Shown here: positions 1 to 9,084 of the stretch, piece by piece
How positions within the stretch are numbered: position 1 is the first letter of the stretch
Layout: the number at the start of each line of letters is the position of its first letter
Origin: Lachnospiraceae bacterium
GTDB lineage: Bacteria > Bacillota_A > Clostridia > Lachnospirales > Lachnospiraceae
Direction of reading: 5' to 3'
DNA: 64,000 nt
Assembly: GCA_016291475.1 (NCBI GenBank)
Contig: JAEEXJ010000003.1
Coordinates: 1-64,000, forward strand
Notes under the pieces: model-generated
Databases searched by the model: none
Seen by the model: only the letters and a program-made list of their open reading frames with translations
What the model was told of the DNA's origin: nothing
Program-made: the position numbers and the translations under genes

Positions 1-88
1 TCTCGCAGATCTGATTGCTTCTGCGGAACTCACTTCGTTCAAACAAGTCCTCGAAGCAATCATGCGAGATTCCGCTCATTAAGTGAGT
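1..88. repeat. Complex inverted-repeat element at window edge
   Basis: Bases 1-7 plus 12-21 are complementary to 53-69, giving 17 pairs with a 4-base bulge (gatc at 8-11). Bases 23-35, in the loop of that stem, are complementary to 70-75 plus 81-87. The order is therefore A-B-A'-B', two overlapping stems that could be alternative hairpins. No coding frame was found here. The element lies just after the nrdG stop codon in the minus direction and probably extends beyond base 1. Whether it is an RNA structure, a REP-like repeat or a mobile-element end cannot be decided from the window. Confidence 0.55.
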
Positions 89-136
89 CGGCAAATGTCG
101 CAAAAATACTGACAAGAACTTGTACATGCCCTTACA

Positions 137-697
137 TCAGTACATGCAAGGGACGCCTGATTTTGAAGATCCATAAACATAATTTGGATCCAGTACGGAA
201 TAATGGTCGGGACAGTGAATCTTAACCTCTCCGGAAGCTAAAGATTCTTTTACATCAATTACTCTTTGATTTGAGCTTCCCTTCCAAAGAAGAGTTACAT
301 CGCGGAGGTTCTTGTCATATTTACCATCGACAACAACATCAACGTACTGCATCACAGGCACGGATTTTATTTCTTCCCACGTATAGCCGGTATATAGCCA
401 GACAGTCTTTTGGGGAAACTTTTCCTTGACGGTCTTAAGGAGAGTTTCTATCTCGGATCTGTTTCCGGGATATAAAGGATCTCCTCCGCTTAATGTAAGT
501 CCCGAGATGTAATCTCTTGAAAGAAGCTCAAACAGTTCATTACGCGCATCGTCGTCAAAATAGATACCGCCGTCCGGATCCCAGGTCTGAGGATTCTGGC
601 ACTGGCTGCACATATGCGAACAACCGGATACCCAGAGAACTACACGGAGTCCGTCGCCGTTTTTCATATCATCTTTTGTAATATCATGGTATCTCAT
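137..697 (-). CDS. nrdG: Anaerobic ribonucleotide reductase activating enzyme
   Basis: Radical SAM activase (186 aa) that uses S-adenosylmethionine and a 4Fe-4S cluster to install the glycyl radical on NrdD. The cluster motif CSHMCSQC (CxxxCxxC) lies near residue 26, preceded by a GLRVVLWVSGC context typical of NrdG, and LTLSGGDPL near residue 67 is the usual SAM-binding GGDP loop. The start codon overlaps the nrdD stop by one base (TAATG), so the two genes are translationally coupled. The length is normal for the family. Confidence 0.97.
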   Translation of the reverse strand: MRYHDITKDDMKNGDGLRVVLWVSGCSHMCSQCQNPQTWDPDGGIYFDDDARNELFELLSRDYISGLTLSGGDPLYPGNRSEIETLLKTVKEKFPQKTVWLYTGYTWEEIKSVPVMQYVDVVVDGKYDKNLRDVTLLWKGSSNQRVIDVKESLASGEVKIHCPDHYSVLDPNYVYGSSKSGVPCMY

Positions 698-2862
698 TAC
701 ATGGATCTTCTTTCGGATATTTCGATCATCTTGGCATCGTTAAGTCTGGTGTCACCGTGAGTTCTGGAATATGACAGATATCCGTTCATACGGTCTATTT
801 TAGTCAGATTTCTGCTTCCGCAAACGGGACAAACATCCATGGACAACTCTTCATGTCCGCAATCATCACAATATGAAAGAGAAAGATTCACTCCCTCATA
901 AAAGCCCATCTTCATGGCACGTCTTATAAGAGTTTTTATTGCCACAAGATTGTAATCAACGGGATATTTTACATATTGTATCTTCCCACCGTTAAACAGA
1001 TCCCAGAACCGCTTCTCATAATCCTGCTTTTCAATCGGGGTTATATCTTCGGTAACATGACAATGGAACGAATTGGAAACATATTCTCTGTCTGAAACAC
1101 CTTCCACAATCCCAAACTTCTTCCTGAATTGTTTAACCTGAAGACCGCAAAGATTCTCGGCAGGAGTTCCGTAGATGGCATACAGTTTATGATCTTCCTT
1201 TTTAAACTGTGCGATCCTCTCATTTATATGTCTCATAACTTCAAGAGAAAACTCAGCATCCTCAACTAGGGATTTATGATTATAAAGTTCCTGAAGCTCA
1301 TTAAGCGCAGTGATACCGAATGATGCGGTTGCGGAATCCAGCAAAGGTTTTATTTTGTCGGAAAGTTCCAGGTGCCCTCCTCTGAATCCGCCCATACAAT
1401 ACGCCAGCGGATTGGTCGAGGCCTTCAGCTCGCCAAGATAAGAATATGTCCTTAAGTGAAGGTTTCTTATAAGTTCAAGGTAATAATCAAGGATCTCATA
1501 AAAATCCCTGTTTTCTTTACGGCTTCGGGCAAGGATCATTGGAAGATGCAACGACACAACGCCTATATTGAATCTGCCGATGTAAACGGGTTCATCATTT
1601 TCATCCGCAGGTTCTATTCCGCCTCTTTCGTACCAGGGTGAAAGGAAAGCCCTGCAGCCCATGGGAGAAATTATCTTTCCGTACTTTTTATAGATCGAAG
1701 GAACATATCCCTCGCCGGTAAGAGACAGATAATCGGGATACATTGTCTTGGATGAACATTTAACGGCAAGGTCAAATATATCTTCAAGCTCTCCGCCTTC
1801 ACCATGAAGCTTCTCATCATATAGAAAAACAATCTTGGGGAAAAGAACCGGTTTCTTCCTGCCCTTTTTACCCTGACCTTCCATGTGAACCTTAAGAAGG
1901 GCTCTGGTTGCCATCTTCTGAAAATCGCTCGTTCCGGTACCGGCGGTAACGGTTATGAAAGGATAATCGCCTCGGCTGGATGCTACAGTATTGAATTTAT
2001 ACTCCCATCCCTGAAAGCCCTGTTCGAATTCTCTCTCGACTCCGGCGAGAGCTGCCTCTTTAGCTTTTTCTTCAGAAACTCCAAGATCCATATATTTCTT
2101 CTTGGCCTTTTCAAAAGACAGCTTTGCGTAGGGCTCCAGTGTAAATTCAACCGATGGAATGGTAAACCCGCCGTACTGCTGGGATGCGGCGGAAAGGACA
2201 ATATCTCCCATAACATCAAAAGCCGTATCAAGACTTTTAGGTTCGTTGTACCAAATATTGCCCATCTCGAAACCGCCCTTCAGAACAGATGCGATATCGA
2301 AAAGACAGCAGTTCATGGTATCACGCCTTGATGACATGTCATGGATATAGATATATCCGTCTCTGCAAGCCTGTATTTCTTCTGTAGTCAGGAAAAACTT
2401 CTGGTAGAGCTCTTTATTCAGCTGGTTGAAAATAAGACTTCTTTTGGTAGAAACAAGAGCCGAATCGGTGTTTGAATTCTCCTTATCACCGATATACATG
2501 ATCGACTGGGATTTCTTGTAAACATCATCAAGCATTCTGACAAAGTCCTGCTTGTAGTTACGATAATCCCTGTAGCTTTTAGCAACAATGGGTTTAACTT
2601 TTTCAAGTACTTCCTCGACAATGTTGTGCATCTTAGGGATAGGGATCTCATTTTCGGGAAGGGAATCAACCTTAGCGATTATGAGTTCACAGATCGTCCT
2701 GTTTTCATCATCGGAAAATTCGGTGAGTGCTCTGTATGCGCTCTTTCCAACAGCATTGATAACTTTCTGAACATTAAAAACTTCCTTGGATCCGTCTTTT
2801 TTTATGACAAAAACTTCTTTTGAAGGCTTATATATTTTTCCGTAATCGATGCTTTCCGCCAC
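697..2862 (-). CDS. nrdD: Anaerobic ribonucleoside-triphosphate reductase
   Basis: Class III ribonucleotide reductase (721 aa), making deoxyribonucleotides for DNA synthesis without oxygen. An ATP-cone allosteric domain occupies about residues 16-110, followed by the ten-stranded barrel. Near the C-terminus two CxxC pairs (CDDC and CPVC, about residues 668-685) form the zinc site, and the glycyl-radical loop NGYLS has its Gly near residue 694. The start is GTG, with GGAGG 6 bases upstream. The gene is 15 bp downstream of a WYL regulator. I see no promoter or NrdR box in that gap, so it is probably co-transcribed with the regulator. No oxygen-dependent RNR is visible in this window. Confidence 0.97.
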   Translation of the reverse strand: MAESIDYGKIYKPSKEVFVIKKDGSKEVFNVQKVINAVGKSAYRALTEFSDDENRTICELIIAKVDSLPENEIPIPKMHNIVEEVLEKVKPIVAKSYRDYRNYKQDFVRMLDDVYKKSQSIMYIGDKENSNTDSALVSTKRSLIFNQLNKELYQKFFLTTEEIQACRDGYIYIHDMSSRRDTMNCCLFDIASVLKGGFEMGNIWYNEPKSLDTAFDVMGDIVLSAASQQYGGFTIPSVEFTLEPYAKLSFEKAKKKYMDLGVSEEKAKEAALAGVEREFEQGFQGWEYKFNTVASSRGDYPFITVTAGTGTSDFQKMATRALLKVHMEGQGKKGRKKPVLFPKIVFLYDEKLHGEGGELEDIFDLAVKCSSKTMYPDYLSLTGEGYVPSIYKKYGKIISPMGCRAFLSPWYERGGIEPADENDEPVYIGRFNIGVVSLHLPMILARSRKENRDFYEILDYYLELIRNLHLRTYSYLGELKASTNPLAYCMGGFRGGHLELSDKIKPLLDSATASFGITALNELQELYNHKSLVEDAEFSLEVMRHINERIAQFKKEDHKLYAIYGTPAENLCGLQVKQFRKKFGIVEGVSDREYVSNSFHCHVTEDITPIEKQDYEKRFWDLFNGGKIQYVKYPVDYNLVAIKTLIRRAMKMGFYEGVNLSLSYCDDCGHEELSMDVCPVCGSRNLTKIDRMNGYLSYSRTHGDTRLNDAKMIEISERRSM

Positions 2863-2877
2863 GATGTTCCTCCAAGA

Positions 2878-3846
2878 TCACATATTATCCAACAGTGATT
2901 TCAAATACTCTTTATATGCTTTAACCGCACTGTCCGGACCGGCAAGTTTTACATCTTTGCCAAGTCCCGAAAGCCAGCCGTAAAACTGATTTGAAACATA
3001 ACATTTCGTTCTGATAATGACCCTTCCGTGATCCCCTTTTCTCTGAGGTACATCAGATCCGAATCTGTCATATGCGATACCGATCAGTTCTTCGGGAAAA
3101 TCAAGGATCACAGTCTCCTGTTTTCCTCCGTACATGGAAAAGGTTTCCTCAACATAGGAGGAAATATCAATCTTCTTGTACTCGCTCTCTCCTTCTCTGG
3201 GCATATCGGTTTCAAAAACATGCCTCATTTTATCCACTCGGAAATGCTTCATCTTATCTGCTTCGGAATCGTATGCAAGGAGATAATAATTCTGATCCTG
3301 CCAGATAAGTGACCAGGGACTTAAGACTCTTTTCTTCTTACCCTTGGTCACAAGCTTTTTATCAGGCCCCCATACTAGGTACTCAAATTCCACTTTCTTT
3401 TCATTCTGAATGGCTCTGGATAGTGCATCAACATTATAAAGCACATCCTCATTGGGCGTTTTAGAATCGGTCGAGTAGATATTTCTTATCATGGATGATG
3501 CCATATAAGAACTGGTCTGTTCTTTAAGCTTACCGGCAAGGATCTTGGTTTTTCCGGCTGAGATAAATTTTGATGAATATACGGCGTCCGCAAGAAGCCT
3601 GAGCTCAGCGTCCTCAAATTCCCTTGAAGCAAGTTTGTAACCGCCGCCCGATTCATGAATAATATCAAAACCGGCATCACTCAGGGACTTTATATCGTCA
3701 TACAAAGTCTTTCTGTCGCATTTAAGCCCCTCGGCGCGTATCAAATCAAGAAGATCGGATGCTTTCATTGCATGATCGTCATCGGTTTTCTTTTTAAGAA
3801 GATCCAGGATCAGCAGAATCCTGGTCTTATTGTTATATATATTCAT
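2878..3846 (-). CDS. WYL-domain transcriptional regulator
   Basis: A 322-aa cytoplasmic regulator. The N-terminus (residues 5-75) is a winged helix-turn-helix of the HTH_11/DeoR type, and residues 135-225 form a WYL domain (FEYLVWG, LSPWSLIWQDQNYYLLAYD) that in this family binds a ligand or nucleic acid. A C-terminal WCX-like extension follows. Placement immediately before nrdD-nrdG suggests, but does not prove, a role in their control. The ATG at 3846 lacks a recognisable Shine-Dalgarno sequence, and only about 24 bases separate it from the terminator upstream, so the transcript may be leaderless or the promoter may lie inside the hairpin region. Confidence 0.85.
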   Translation of the reverse strand: MNIYNNKTRILLILDLLKKKTDDDHAMKASDLLDLIRAEGLKCDRKTLYDDIKSLSDAGFDIIHESGGGYKLASREFEDAELRLLADAVYSSKFISAGKTKILAGKLKEQTSSYMASSMIRNIYSTDSKTPNEDVLYNVDALSRAIQNEKKVEFEYLVWGPDKKLVTKGKKKRVLSPWSLIWQDQNYYLLAYDSEADKMKHFRVDKMRHVFETDMPREGESEYKKIDISSYVEETFSMYGGKQETVILDFPEELIGIAYDRFGSDVPQRKGDHGRVIIRTKCYVSNQFYGWLSGLGKDVKLAGPDSAVKAYKEYLKSLLDNM

Positions 3847-3870
3847 GTTATATATTGCATTAAAAGGTGA

Positions 3871-3907
3871 AAAAAATAAAAGGATACGAACCTGCCGTAT
3901 CCTTTTT
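3871..3907 (-). terminator. Intrinsic terminator after small membrane gene
   Basis: An 11-bp stem, aaaaggatacg (3878-3888) with its complement at 3896-3906, is followed in the minus direction by a T-rich tract (complement of 3871-3877). It ends transcription of the gene at 3916-4092 and isolates the WYL-nrdDG unit. Confidence 0.85.
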
Positions 3908-3915
3908 AAATCCTA

Positions 3916-4092
3916 TCAATTATCGGATCCGGATGTAACAGCTTCTGAAGAAACTTCCTGAACCGATTTTGCGTCCTTCCTGTTCCTCAGTATTCTGCCT
4001 ACTGTAAATCCGAGTGCTGCCACTGCGACGATGATCACCATGAGAAGCAGGTAAGACAAAAATGAATTTGAAAAAGCAATAAATTTATCCAT
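3916..4092 (-). CDS. Small single-pass membrane protein (58 aa)
   Basis: Unrecognised short gene. It has an ATG start preceded by GGAGG at good spacing (GGAGGTTTGCT), a hydrophobic helix from about residue 11 to 33 (FLSYLLLMVIIVAVAALGF), then a positively charged stretch (GRILRNRKDAK) and a hydrophilic tail rich in Ser, Glu and Val. The charge pattern predicts a single membrane span with a cytoplasmic C-terminus. It sits between the MutS-like gene and a strong terminator. The good ribosome-binding site, consistent coding frame and dedicated terminator support a real gene; function unknown. Confidence 0.72.
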   Translation of the reverse strand: MDKFIAFSNSFLSYLLLMVIIVAVAALGFTVGRILRNRKDAKSVQEVSSEAVTSGSDN

Positions 4093-4173
4093 AGCAAACC
4101 TCCGAAGGCTGACTACATATTGTACGGAAAAATCGTGGCAAATGCCTCATAAACACACTATTTAGTATACCTT

Positions 4174-5883
4174 TTAGATGGCTTTAGAGTCAAGGGAAGC
4201 GCATATTTTTTCGCTCTTTGCGATAACCTCCTCGGGAAAGCCGTTTTTCCTTAAAAGAGCTATCGCATTGGTACTTACAGAGGGACCATTTTCAAGCTTG
4301 TATGTAAATAAAACGTCATCTCCCTCTATTTTCTCACTGAAATGAACATTTTCATAAGCATCGGCCGCCAAAGTTGTAAGCTCATGGTCATGTGTTGCCG
4401 CAAAAACTAGTACTCCCCGTTCCCTGAGATAGTGAAGAACCGCATCGGCAGCAGCTATTCTTTCGGCCGTATTCGTCCCTTTAAATATCTCATCTATAAA
4501 GCATATAACAGGTTTATCCGACTTTCCGGATGCATCCACGATCCTCTTAAGACTTCTGATTTCAGCCATAAAGTAGCTCTCGCCCTTCAAGATCGAATCA
4601 TTTACAGCAATCGATGAATAAATCGTAAAAAGAGAACCTTCGTATGCTTTGGCGGGACAAGTGGAAATTGTCCGTGCAAGAATGGCATTTACTGCGATCA
4701 TCCTCATATATGTGGATTTTCCGCTGGCATTTGAACCGGTTATAAGAATACCGCCCTCATTATGTACATCGTTGGGAACCGGTGAATCCAAAAGCGGATT
4801 AAAGCCGTCTTTTATCGTAATTGAAGCTTTATCGGTAAAAACCGGTCTGCAGCATGCGCCCTTGCTCTCAAGAAATGCCCGATAAGATGAAATTGCCAGA
4901 CACATATCGAGAAAACCGGTCTGTTCGTATGCCCTGAGAATGGTATCTTTGGATGAACCGATCTTACCGAGAAGAATCTGTGCCGCAATAAGATCAAAAT
5001 GGAATAAAAGATTAATATATGTAAAAAGCATTGAAAAGATCCCGCCGGTGGAATTCGACCCGGAATTGATCACAAGTGCGGAAAATGTGGTTTGTAATCT
5101 GATCTTTTTAAGTTCATCCGAAAGTTCCGAAATAAGTTTTCCCGTCTCGGTATCTCCTCCCGAAGGAAGCACTTTTCCCATGGATGCAAGTCCCATGATC
5201 ATTGAAAAACCGCTTAAACATTCATCCGCTTTCCTTTTAAAAGAAAAATAGGAAGAAACCTGAAGAAGAATGATAACAAATATAAATAAGACACCGGCTA
5301 CAGGTTTAAGGAAGGTAAGTATAAAGGCAACAATATATAAAACATCACAAAGTATATGAAAAAACGGATTCAATATTCTATCCGTAGAAAGTATCTTATC
5401 CAAATATTCGGGAAGAGATCTGTCTTTAACAAATCCCAGCTCATGAAGAGCTTTCCCCAGCGATAGTCTGAGAGATTCATCTTCATACAGTTCACTTATG
5501 ATACTGTCAGTGTGAGAAATCTCCTCCTCCGTACACGAAAGATCATGAAGCCTTCTGTAAAGGTATTCCTCTCCTGCGGAACTGAGACAATTATCCATCT
5601 GAAGGAAGATATCTTCCATACCTGTATCAGACCATGTAAGTTCGTCGAGATAATCTCCTTCTTCTTTTGAAGTCAGAAATTTTTCAAGATTGATCTTAAG
5701 TGAATCCACGCGTGCCTCGTTCAGTCTTCTGCGAGAAGCCTTTCCGAAAGAATCACGAATAAAAGAGGCAATCTTCTCAGATTCCTCTTTGGCCATTCTG
5801 ATCCCGCTGATGATCAGAAGTATTAAGATTATAAAAATAAAAATTATTCCGTACATATCATAAAAAAGCCCTGCAAGAAGCAA
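4174..5883 (-). CDS. Membrane-anchored MutS-family ATPase
   Basis: The protein (569 aa from the furthest TTG start) has a MutS core/ATPase C-terminal half: Walker A GSNASGKST near residue 385, Walker B VICFIDEIFKGTN near 460 and the ATHDHEL switch. It lacks the mismatch-recognition domain of MutS1 and the Smr domain of MutS2. Hydrophobic segments near residues 12-27 and 175-215 predict membrane attachment, unusual for a mismatch repair relative. The TTG at 5883 lies inside the upstream terminator; the ATG at 5856 (MYGIIF) is a better start although its SD is weak. Relatives are annotated as MutS-like proteins of unknown role; I would not assign it to mismatch repair. Confidence 0.8.
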   Translation of the reverse strand: MLLAGLFYDMYGIIFIFIILILLIISGIRMAKEESEKIASFIRDSFGKASRRRLNEARVDSLKINLEKFLTSKEEGDYLDELTWSDTGMEDIFLQMDNCLSSAGEEYLYRRLHDLSCTEEEISHTDSIISELYEDESLRLSLGKALHELGFVKDRSLPEYLDKILSTDRILNPFFHILCDVLYIVAFILTFLKPVAGVLFIFVIILLQVSSYFSFKRKADECLSGFSMIMGLASMGKVLPSGGDTETGKLISELSDELKKIRLQTTFSALVINSGSNSTGGIFSMLFTYINLLFHFDLIAAQILLGKIGSSKDTILRAYEQTGFLDMCLAISSYRAFLESKGACCRPVFTDKASITIKDGFNPLLDSPVPNDVHNEGGILITGSNASGKSTYMRMIAVNAILARTISTCPAKAYEGSLFTIYSSIAVNDSILKGESYFMAEIRSLKRIVDASGKSDKPVICFIDEIFKGTNTAERIAAADAVLHYLRERGVLVFAATHDHELTTLAADAYENVHFSEKIEGDDVLFTYKLENGPSVSTNAIALLRKNGFPEEVIAKSEKICASLDSKAI

Positions 5884-5897
5884 ACTCCCTGCAGGGC
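5862..5897 (-). terminator. Intrinsic terminator of purine permease gene
   Basis: GCCCTGCA (5868-5875) pairs with TGCAGGGC (5890-5897) and is followed in the minus direction by six T. It begins 6 bases beyond the permease stop codon and overlaps the furthest-upstream possible start of the MutS-like gene. Confidence 0.88.
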
Positions 5898-5903
5898 ATA
5901 TTA

Positions 5904-7265
5904 TTAAAGAACTGCGTACTTAATGATGAACAAAACTGCAAGAACAGCCATAAGGGGCTTGATCTTCTTAGCATTGCCGGTGCAAAGATTGATGACAACG
6001 TAAGAGATAACTCCGATGCAGATACCGTCTGAAATGCTGTAAACAAGAGGCATTACGAGAAGTGCAAGGAAAGCGGGAATTGCCTCGGTAGGATCCTTAA
6101 GGTCGATACCTGTAATCGAACCCATCATAAGGAATCCGACGAATACAAGCGCGGGAGCGGTTGCAAATCCGGGGATTGATATGAAGAGGGGAGAAAGTAC
6201 AAGGGATACAAGGAAAAGGATTCCGGTAACAACAGAGGTAAGTCCGGTACGTCCGCCTGCAGATACGCCCGATGAGCTTTCTACAAAAGTGGTGGTGGTG
6301 GAAGTTCCGAGAACCGCACCTGCGCTGGTAGCGATAGCATCAGCAAGAAGTGCGGGACGAATTCTGGGAAGCTTTCCGTCCTTATCGAGCATATCAGCCT
6401 TGTCAGCACATCCGATGAGTGTTCCGAGAGTATCGAATACATCTACGAAAAGGAATGCAAGCATGATAACTACGAAATCAATTGCATTGAAAGACTCAAA
6501 TGCAGCCGATGAGAAACATGCACCGAAGGTCTCACCAATGGATTTAAACGAGAAGCTTGCAAAAGAGCTGGGAATGGTTGTATAAAATCCGTTTGCGGGA
6601 TCCGGAGTGTAGAGTCCCGTAAGTTCGAAAAGAATTCCGAGTATCCAGGTCGCAAAGATACCTATAAGGATGGCACCCTTAACCTTTTTGACATGAAGGA
6701 TCGCAATAATAAGAACACCGATAATGGTAAGAAGAGCCCATGCACCGGTAGTATGGAATTCAGACTTAAAAGGAACGATCGTAACAAGAGTAGCACCGCC
6801 GACAACGACTTTACCGTTCTGAAGTCCGATAAATGCTACGAAAAGTCCGATACCAACAGATACACCCTTTTTAAGCTGAAGCGGAATAGCGTTGAAAATT
6901 GCTTCTCTTACGGGAGTTACGGAAAGAACTACGAAAATAAGGCCTTCGATAAATACCGCAAAAAGAGCAAACTGCCAGGAATAACCCATTGATCCGCAAA
7001 CGGTGTATGCAAAATATGCATTAAGACCGAGTCCGGGTGCAAGGGCAAAGGGATAATTGGCCATAAAAGCCATGCACATGGTTCCGATGAAAGCGGAAAG
7101 TGCGGTAGCGATGAGAATAGCCTGGTCATTCATTCCTGATGCGGAAAGAATACTGGGGTTGACAGCCAGGATATAGGCCATCGCCATGAAGGTTGTAATA
7201 CCGGCAATGACTTCTGTTTTAACGTCGGTACCATTCTCCTTCAGTTTAAAAGTTTTTTCTAACAT
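5904..7265 (-). CDS. NCS2/AzgA-family purine permease
   Basis: Polytopic membrane protein (453 aa) with about 12-13 hydrophobic spans. The N-terminal signature (TEVIAGITTFMAMAYILAVNP, residues 16-36) and APGLGLNAYFAYTV (about 77-90) are typical of the AzgA branch (PbuG/PbuO), which imports hypoxanthine, guanine or adenine by proton symport. The SD AAGGAG is 6 bases before the ATG. It is the last gene of the nucleoside-salvage group and is followed by its own terminator. The 80-bp leader holds two short hairpins but nothing that resembles a purine riboswitch. The exact base transported cannot be told from sequence. Confidence 0.9.
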   Translation of the reverse strand: MLEKTFKLKENGTDVKTEVIAGITTFMAMAYILAVNPSILSASGMNDQAILIATALSAFIGTMCMAFMANYPFALAPGLGLNAYFAYTVCGSMGYSWQFALFAVFIEGLIFVVLSVTPVREAIFNAIPLQLKKGVSVGIGLFVAFIGLQNGKVVVGGATLVTIVPFKSEFHTTGAWALLTIIGVLIIAILHVKKVKGAILIGIFATWILGILFELTGLYTPDPANGFYTTIPSSFASFSFKSIGETFGACFSSAAFESFNAIDFVVIMLAFLFVDVFDTLGTLIGCADKADMLDKDGKLPRIRPALLADAIATSAGAVLGTSTTTTFVESSSGVSAGGRTGLTSVVTGILFLVSLVLSPLFISIPGFATAPALVFVGFLMMGSITGIDLKDPTEAIPAFLALLVMPLVYSISDGICIGVISYVVINLCTGNAKKIKPLMAVLAVLFIIKYAVL

Positions 7266-7345
7266 ATGATCTCCTTCCTCTCTACGAGAGTGAAATATTC
7301 CGGCGCATGCCGGTTTATTATCATCGGTTTAACAACCGATAATTT

Positions 7346-8644
7346 TCAGATCTCACTTGTTATACGCCTTGTCCTCGTCTGACACCTGTAGATTATCTCT
7401 TCGGGATCGAAGCCAAGGTCATATTCACCCTTATAAAAGAGTACTTTCCCCGCGACCAAAGTCATTATAACATCAGAAGTGCTTCCTGAATAAACAATAT
7501 TTTTAACAATATTGTTAACGGGCTGCATATTGGGTTTGTTAAGGTCTAAAAGTATCAGATCCGCCGGATTTCCTTCCTTAACAAGACCCGAATCTTCGTA
7601 TCCCATGCAAGAAGCCGAACCCTTAACAGCCATATCAAGGATCACGGATGCATCAAGGCATGAAGCATCATCTTCGCGTAATTTGCAAAGCACGCTTGTC
7701 AGATACATTTCCTTGAACATATTCAGAGAATTATTGCTGGCAGGTCCGTCCGTCCCCAGAGCCAGTCCCACTTTTTTATCGTAAAGCTTTTTAAGAGGAG
7801 CTATACCGCTGGCAAGCTTGCAGTTTGAGCCGGAGTTTATGACAGCATATATATTCTTAGATGCCATAAGATCCATCTCTTCATCGGTCAAATGCACCCC
7901 GTGGTAGATCGCACCGCCCTTATCAAACAGTCCCAGTGAATCAAGATACATAAGAGGGGTTTTGCCGTATCTGCCGACGCACTCTTCCACCTCAGATCTT
8001 GTTTCAGATAAATGACAATAAAAAGGACAATCCAGAGACTTGATAACTCCGAACAGTTCTTCAAGAAGATCCTTTGAACATGTATATTCGGCATGAATGC
8101 CGGCTTTAAAGGTGATCAAAGGGTCATATGTATTAAGTACTTTATACGCTTCTTCCAGTTCCTTTATAGAAAAAGTAAAATCGTTAAGGCCCGAAACAAT
8201 GGCACATCTCATACCCGCCTGAGAAAAAACTTCTGCGGTGACGTATGGCCTCAGATACATATCCATTGCGGAAACAATTCCACCGGACACATATTCCATG
8301 ATCGCAAGCGACTGGAAATCGGCTATATCTTCATCCGTAAGTCTGGCTTCATTAGGGAAAATATCTTCTTTAAGCCATAAAGGAGTGGGTTTATCGTCAG
8401 CAAGTGATCTTAAGAAAGTCATTGCAGAATGAGTATGAGCGTTGTTAAAGCCCCTCATGAGAAGATTCCCCTGACAATCTATCACCCTGTCAAAAACTAT
8501 TCCCGTATTTTGATGGGACAGTTCGTTATCGTCATAATAGATCACATTGGAAATAATGCCGCCCGAAATAATCACTTCGCCTTTCCTCAGCGAAGCGTGT
8601 CCGTCCAGATCCAGGATTGCGGCATTATAGAGTCGTATATTCAT
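7346..8644 (-). CDS. Amidohydrolase, MTA/SAH deaminase-like
   Basis: A 432-aa metal-dependent hydrolase of the ATZ/TRZ branch. The metal-binding HxH is in NAHTHSAM (about residue 66-73), with later metal or catalytic positions in GIHAEYT, YCHLSETRSE and LGTDGPASNNSLNM. This family includes 5-methylthioadenosine/S-adenosylhomocysteine deaminase (MtaD) and guanine or cytosine deaminases. The neighbouring PNP, cytidine deaminase and purine permease genes support a nucleoside or base substrate. It lies 7 bp downstream of cdd. The substrate is inferred; deamination of a purine derivative is the most likely reaction. Confidence 0.83.
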   Translation of the reverse strand: MNIRLYNAAILDLDGHASLRKGEVIISGGIISNVIYYDDNELSHQNTGIVFDRVIDCQGNLLMRGFNNAHTHSAMTFLRSLADDKPTPLWLKEDIFPNEARLTDEDIADFQSLAIMEYVSGGIVSAMDMYLRPYVTAEVFSQAGMRCAIVSGLNDFTFSIKELEEAYKVLNTYDPLITFKAGIHAEYTCSKDLLEELFGVIKSLDCPFYCHLSETRSEVEECVGRYGKTPLMYLDSLGLFDKGGAIYHGVHLTDEEMDLMASKNIYAVINSGSNCKLASGIAPLKKLYDKKVGLALGTDGPASNNSLNMFKEMYLTSVLCKLREDDASCLDASVILDMAVKGSASCMGYEDSGLVKEGNPADLILLDLNKPNMQPVNNIVKNIVYSGSTSDVIMTLVAGKVLFYKGEYDLGFDPEEIIYRCQTRTRRITSEI

Positions 8645-8651
8645 ATCTTTC

Positions 8652-9083
8652 TCACTTTATGGAATCTGCTGAAAAGCTTTCGGGAAGAAGTTCCCCAAGT
8701 GTAAAGACTTTTTTATCATCAATGCTTCTTGCTACGATAACCTTCATGTCGGATGATCCGAATTCCGAAAGGAACTGCCTGCATACTCCGCAGGGATAAG
8801 CATAATCCTTAAGTTCTTTAGCATCCTTCATGCCACCGACTATGGCAATAGCCTTGAATTCATTACTTCCTTCACTGACAGCTTTGAGAGCCGCGCATCT
8901 CTCGGCACAGATAGTGGCACCGTATGAAGAATTCTCTACATTGCAGCCTCGGTAAATCTCACCGTCCGAAGTAAGCAGTGCGGCGCCTACTGCATAGCCG
9001 GAATATTTACAATAGCTTTTGGTTCTGGCTTCAAAAGCATTTATTATAAGAGTTTGGATCAGTTCTTCATCCATGATCATCAC
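8652..9083 (-). CDS. cdd: Cytidine deaminase
   Basis: A 143-aa zinc enzyme converting cytidine or deoxycytidine to the uridine forms. It carries NVENSSYGATICAERCA (Cys ligand and proton-shuttle Glu of the CAE motif) and the second zinc motif PCGVCRQ. Length fits the small homotetrameric Gram-positive class. The stop of the PNP gene lies 1 bp upstream, so the genes are co-transcribed. Substrate specificity within pyrimidine nucleosides is inferred from the family. Confidence 0.94.
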   Translation of the reverse strand: MMIMDEELIQTLIINAFEARTKSYCKYSGYAVGAALLTSDGEIYRGCNVENSSYGATICAERCAALKAVSEGSNEFKAIAIVGGMKDAKELKDYAYPCGVCRQFLSEFGSSDMKVIVARSIDDKKVFTLGELLPESFSADSIK

Positions 9084-9084
9084 C

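Noticed and set aside
7266..7345. Purine riboswitch upstream of the purine permease
   Set aside because: The 80-bp leader shows two short hairpins but none of the three-way junction or conserved loop sequences of a purine aptamer.
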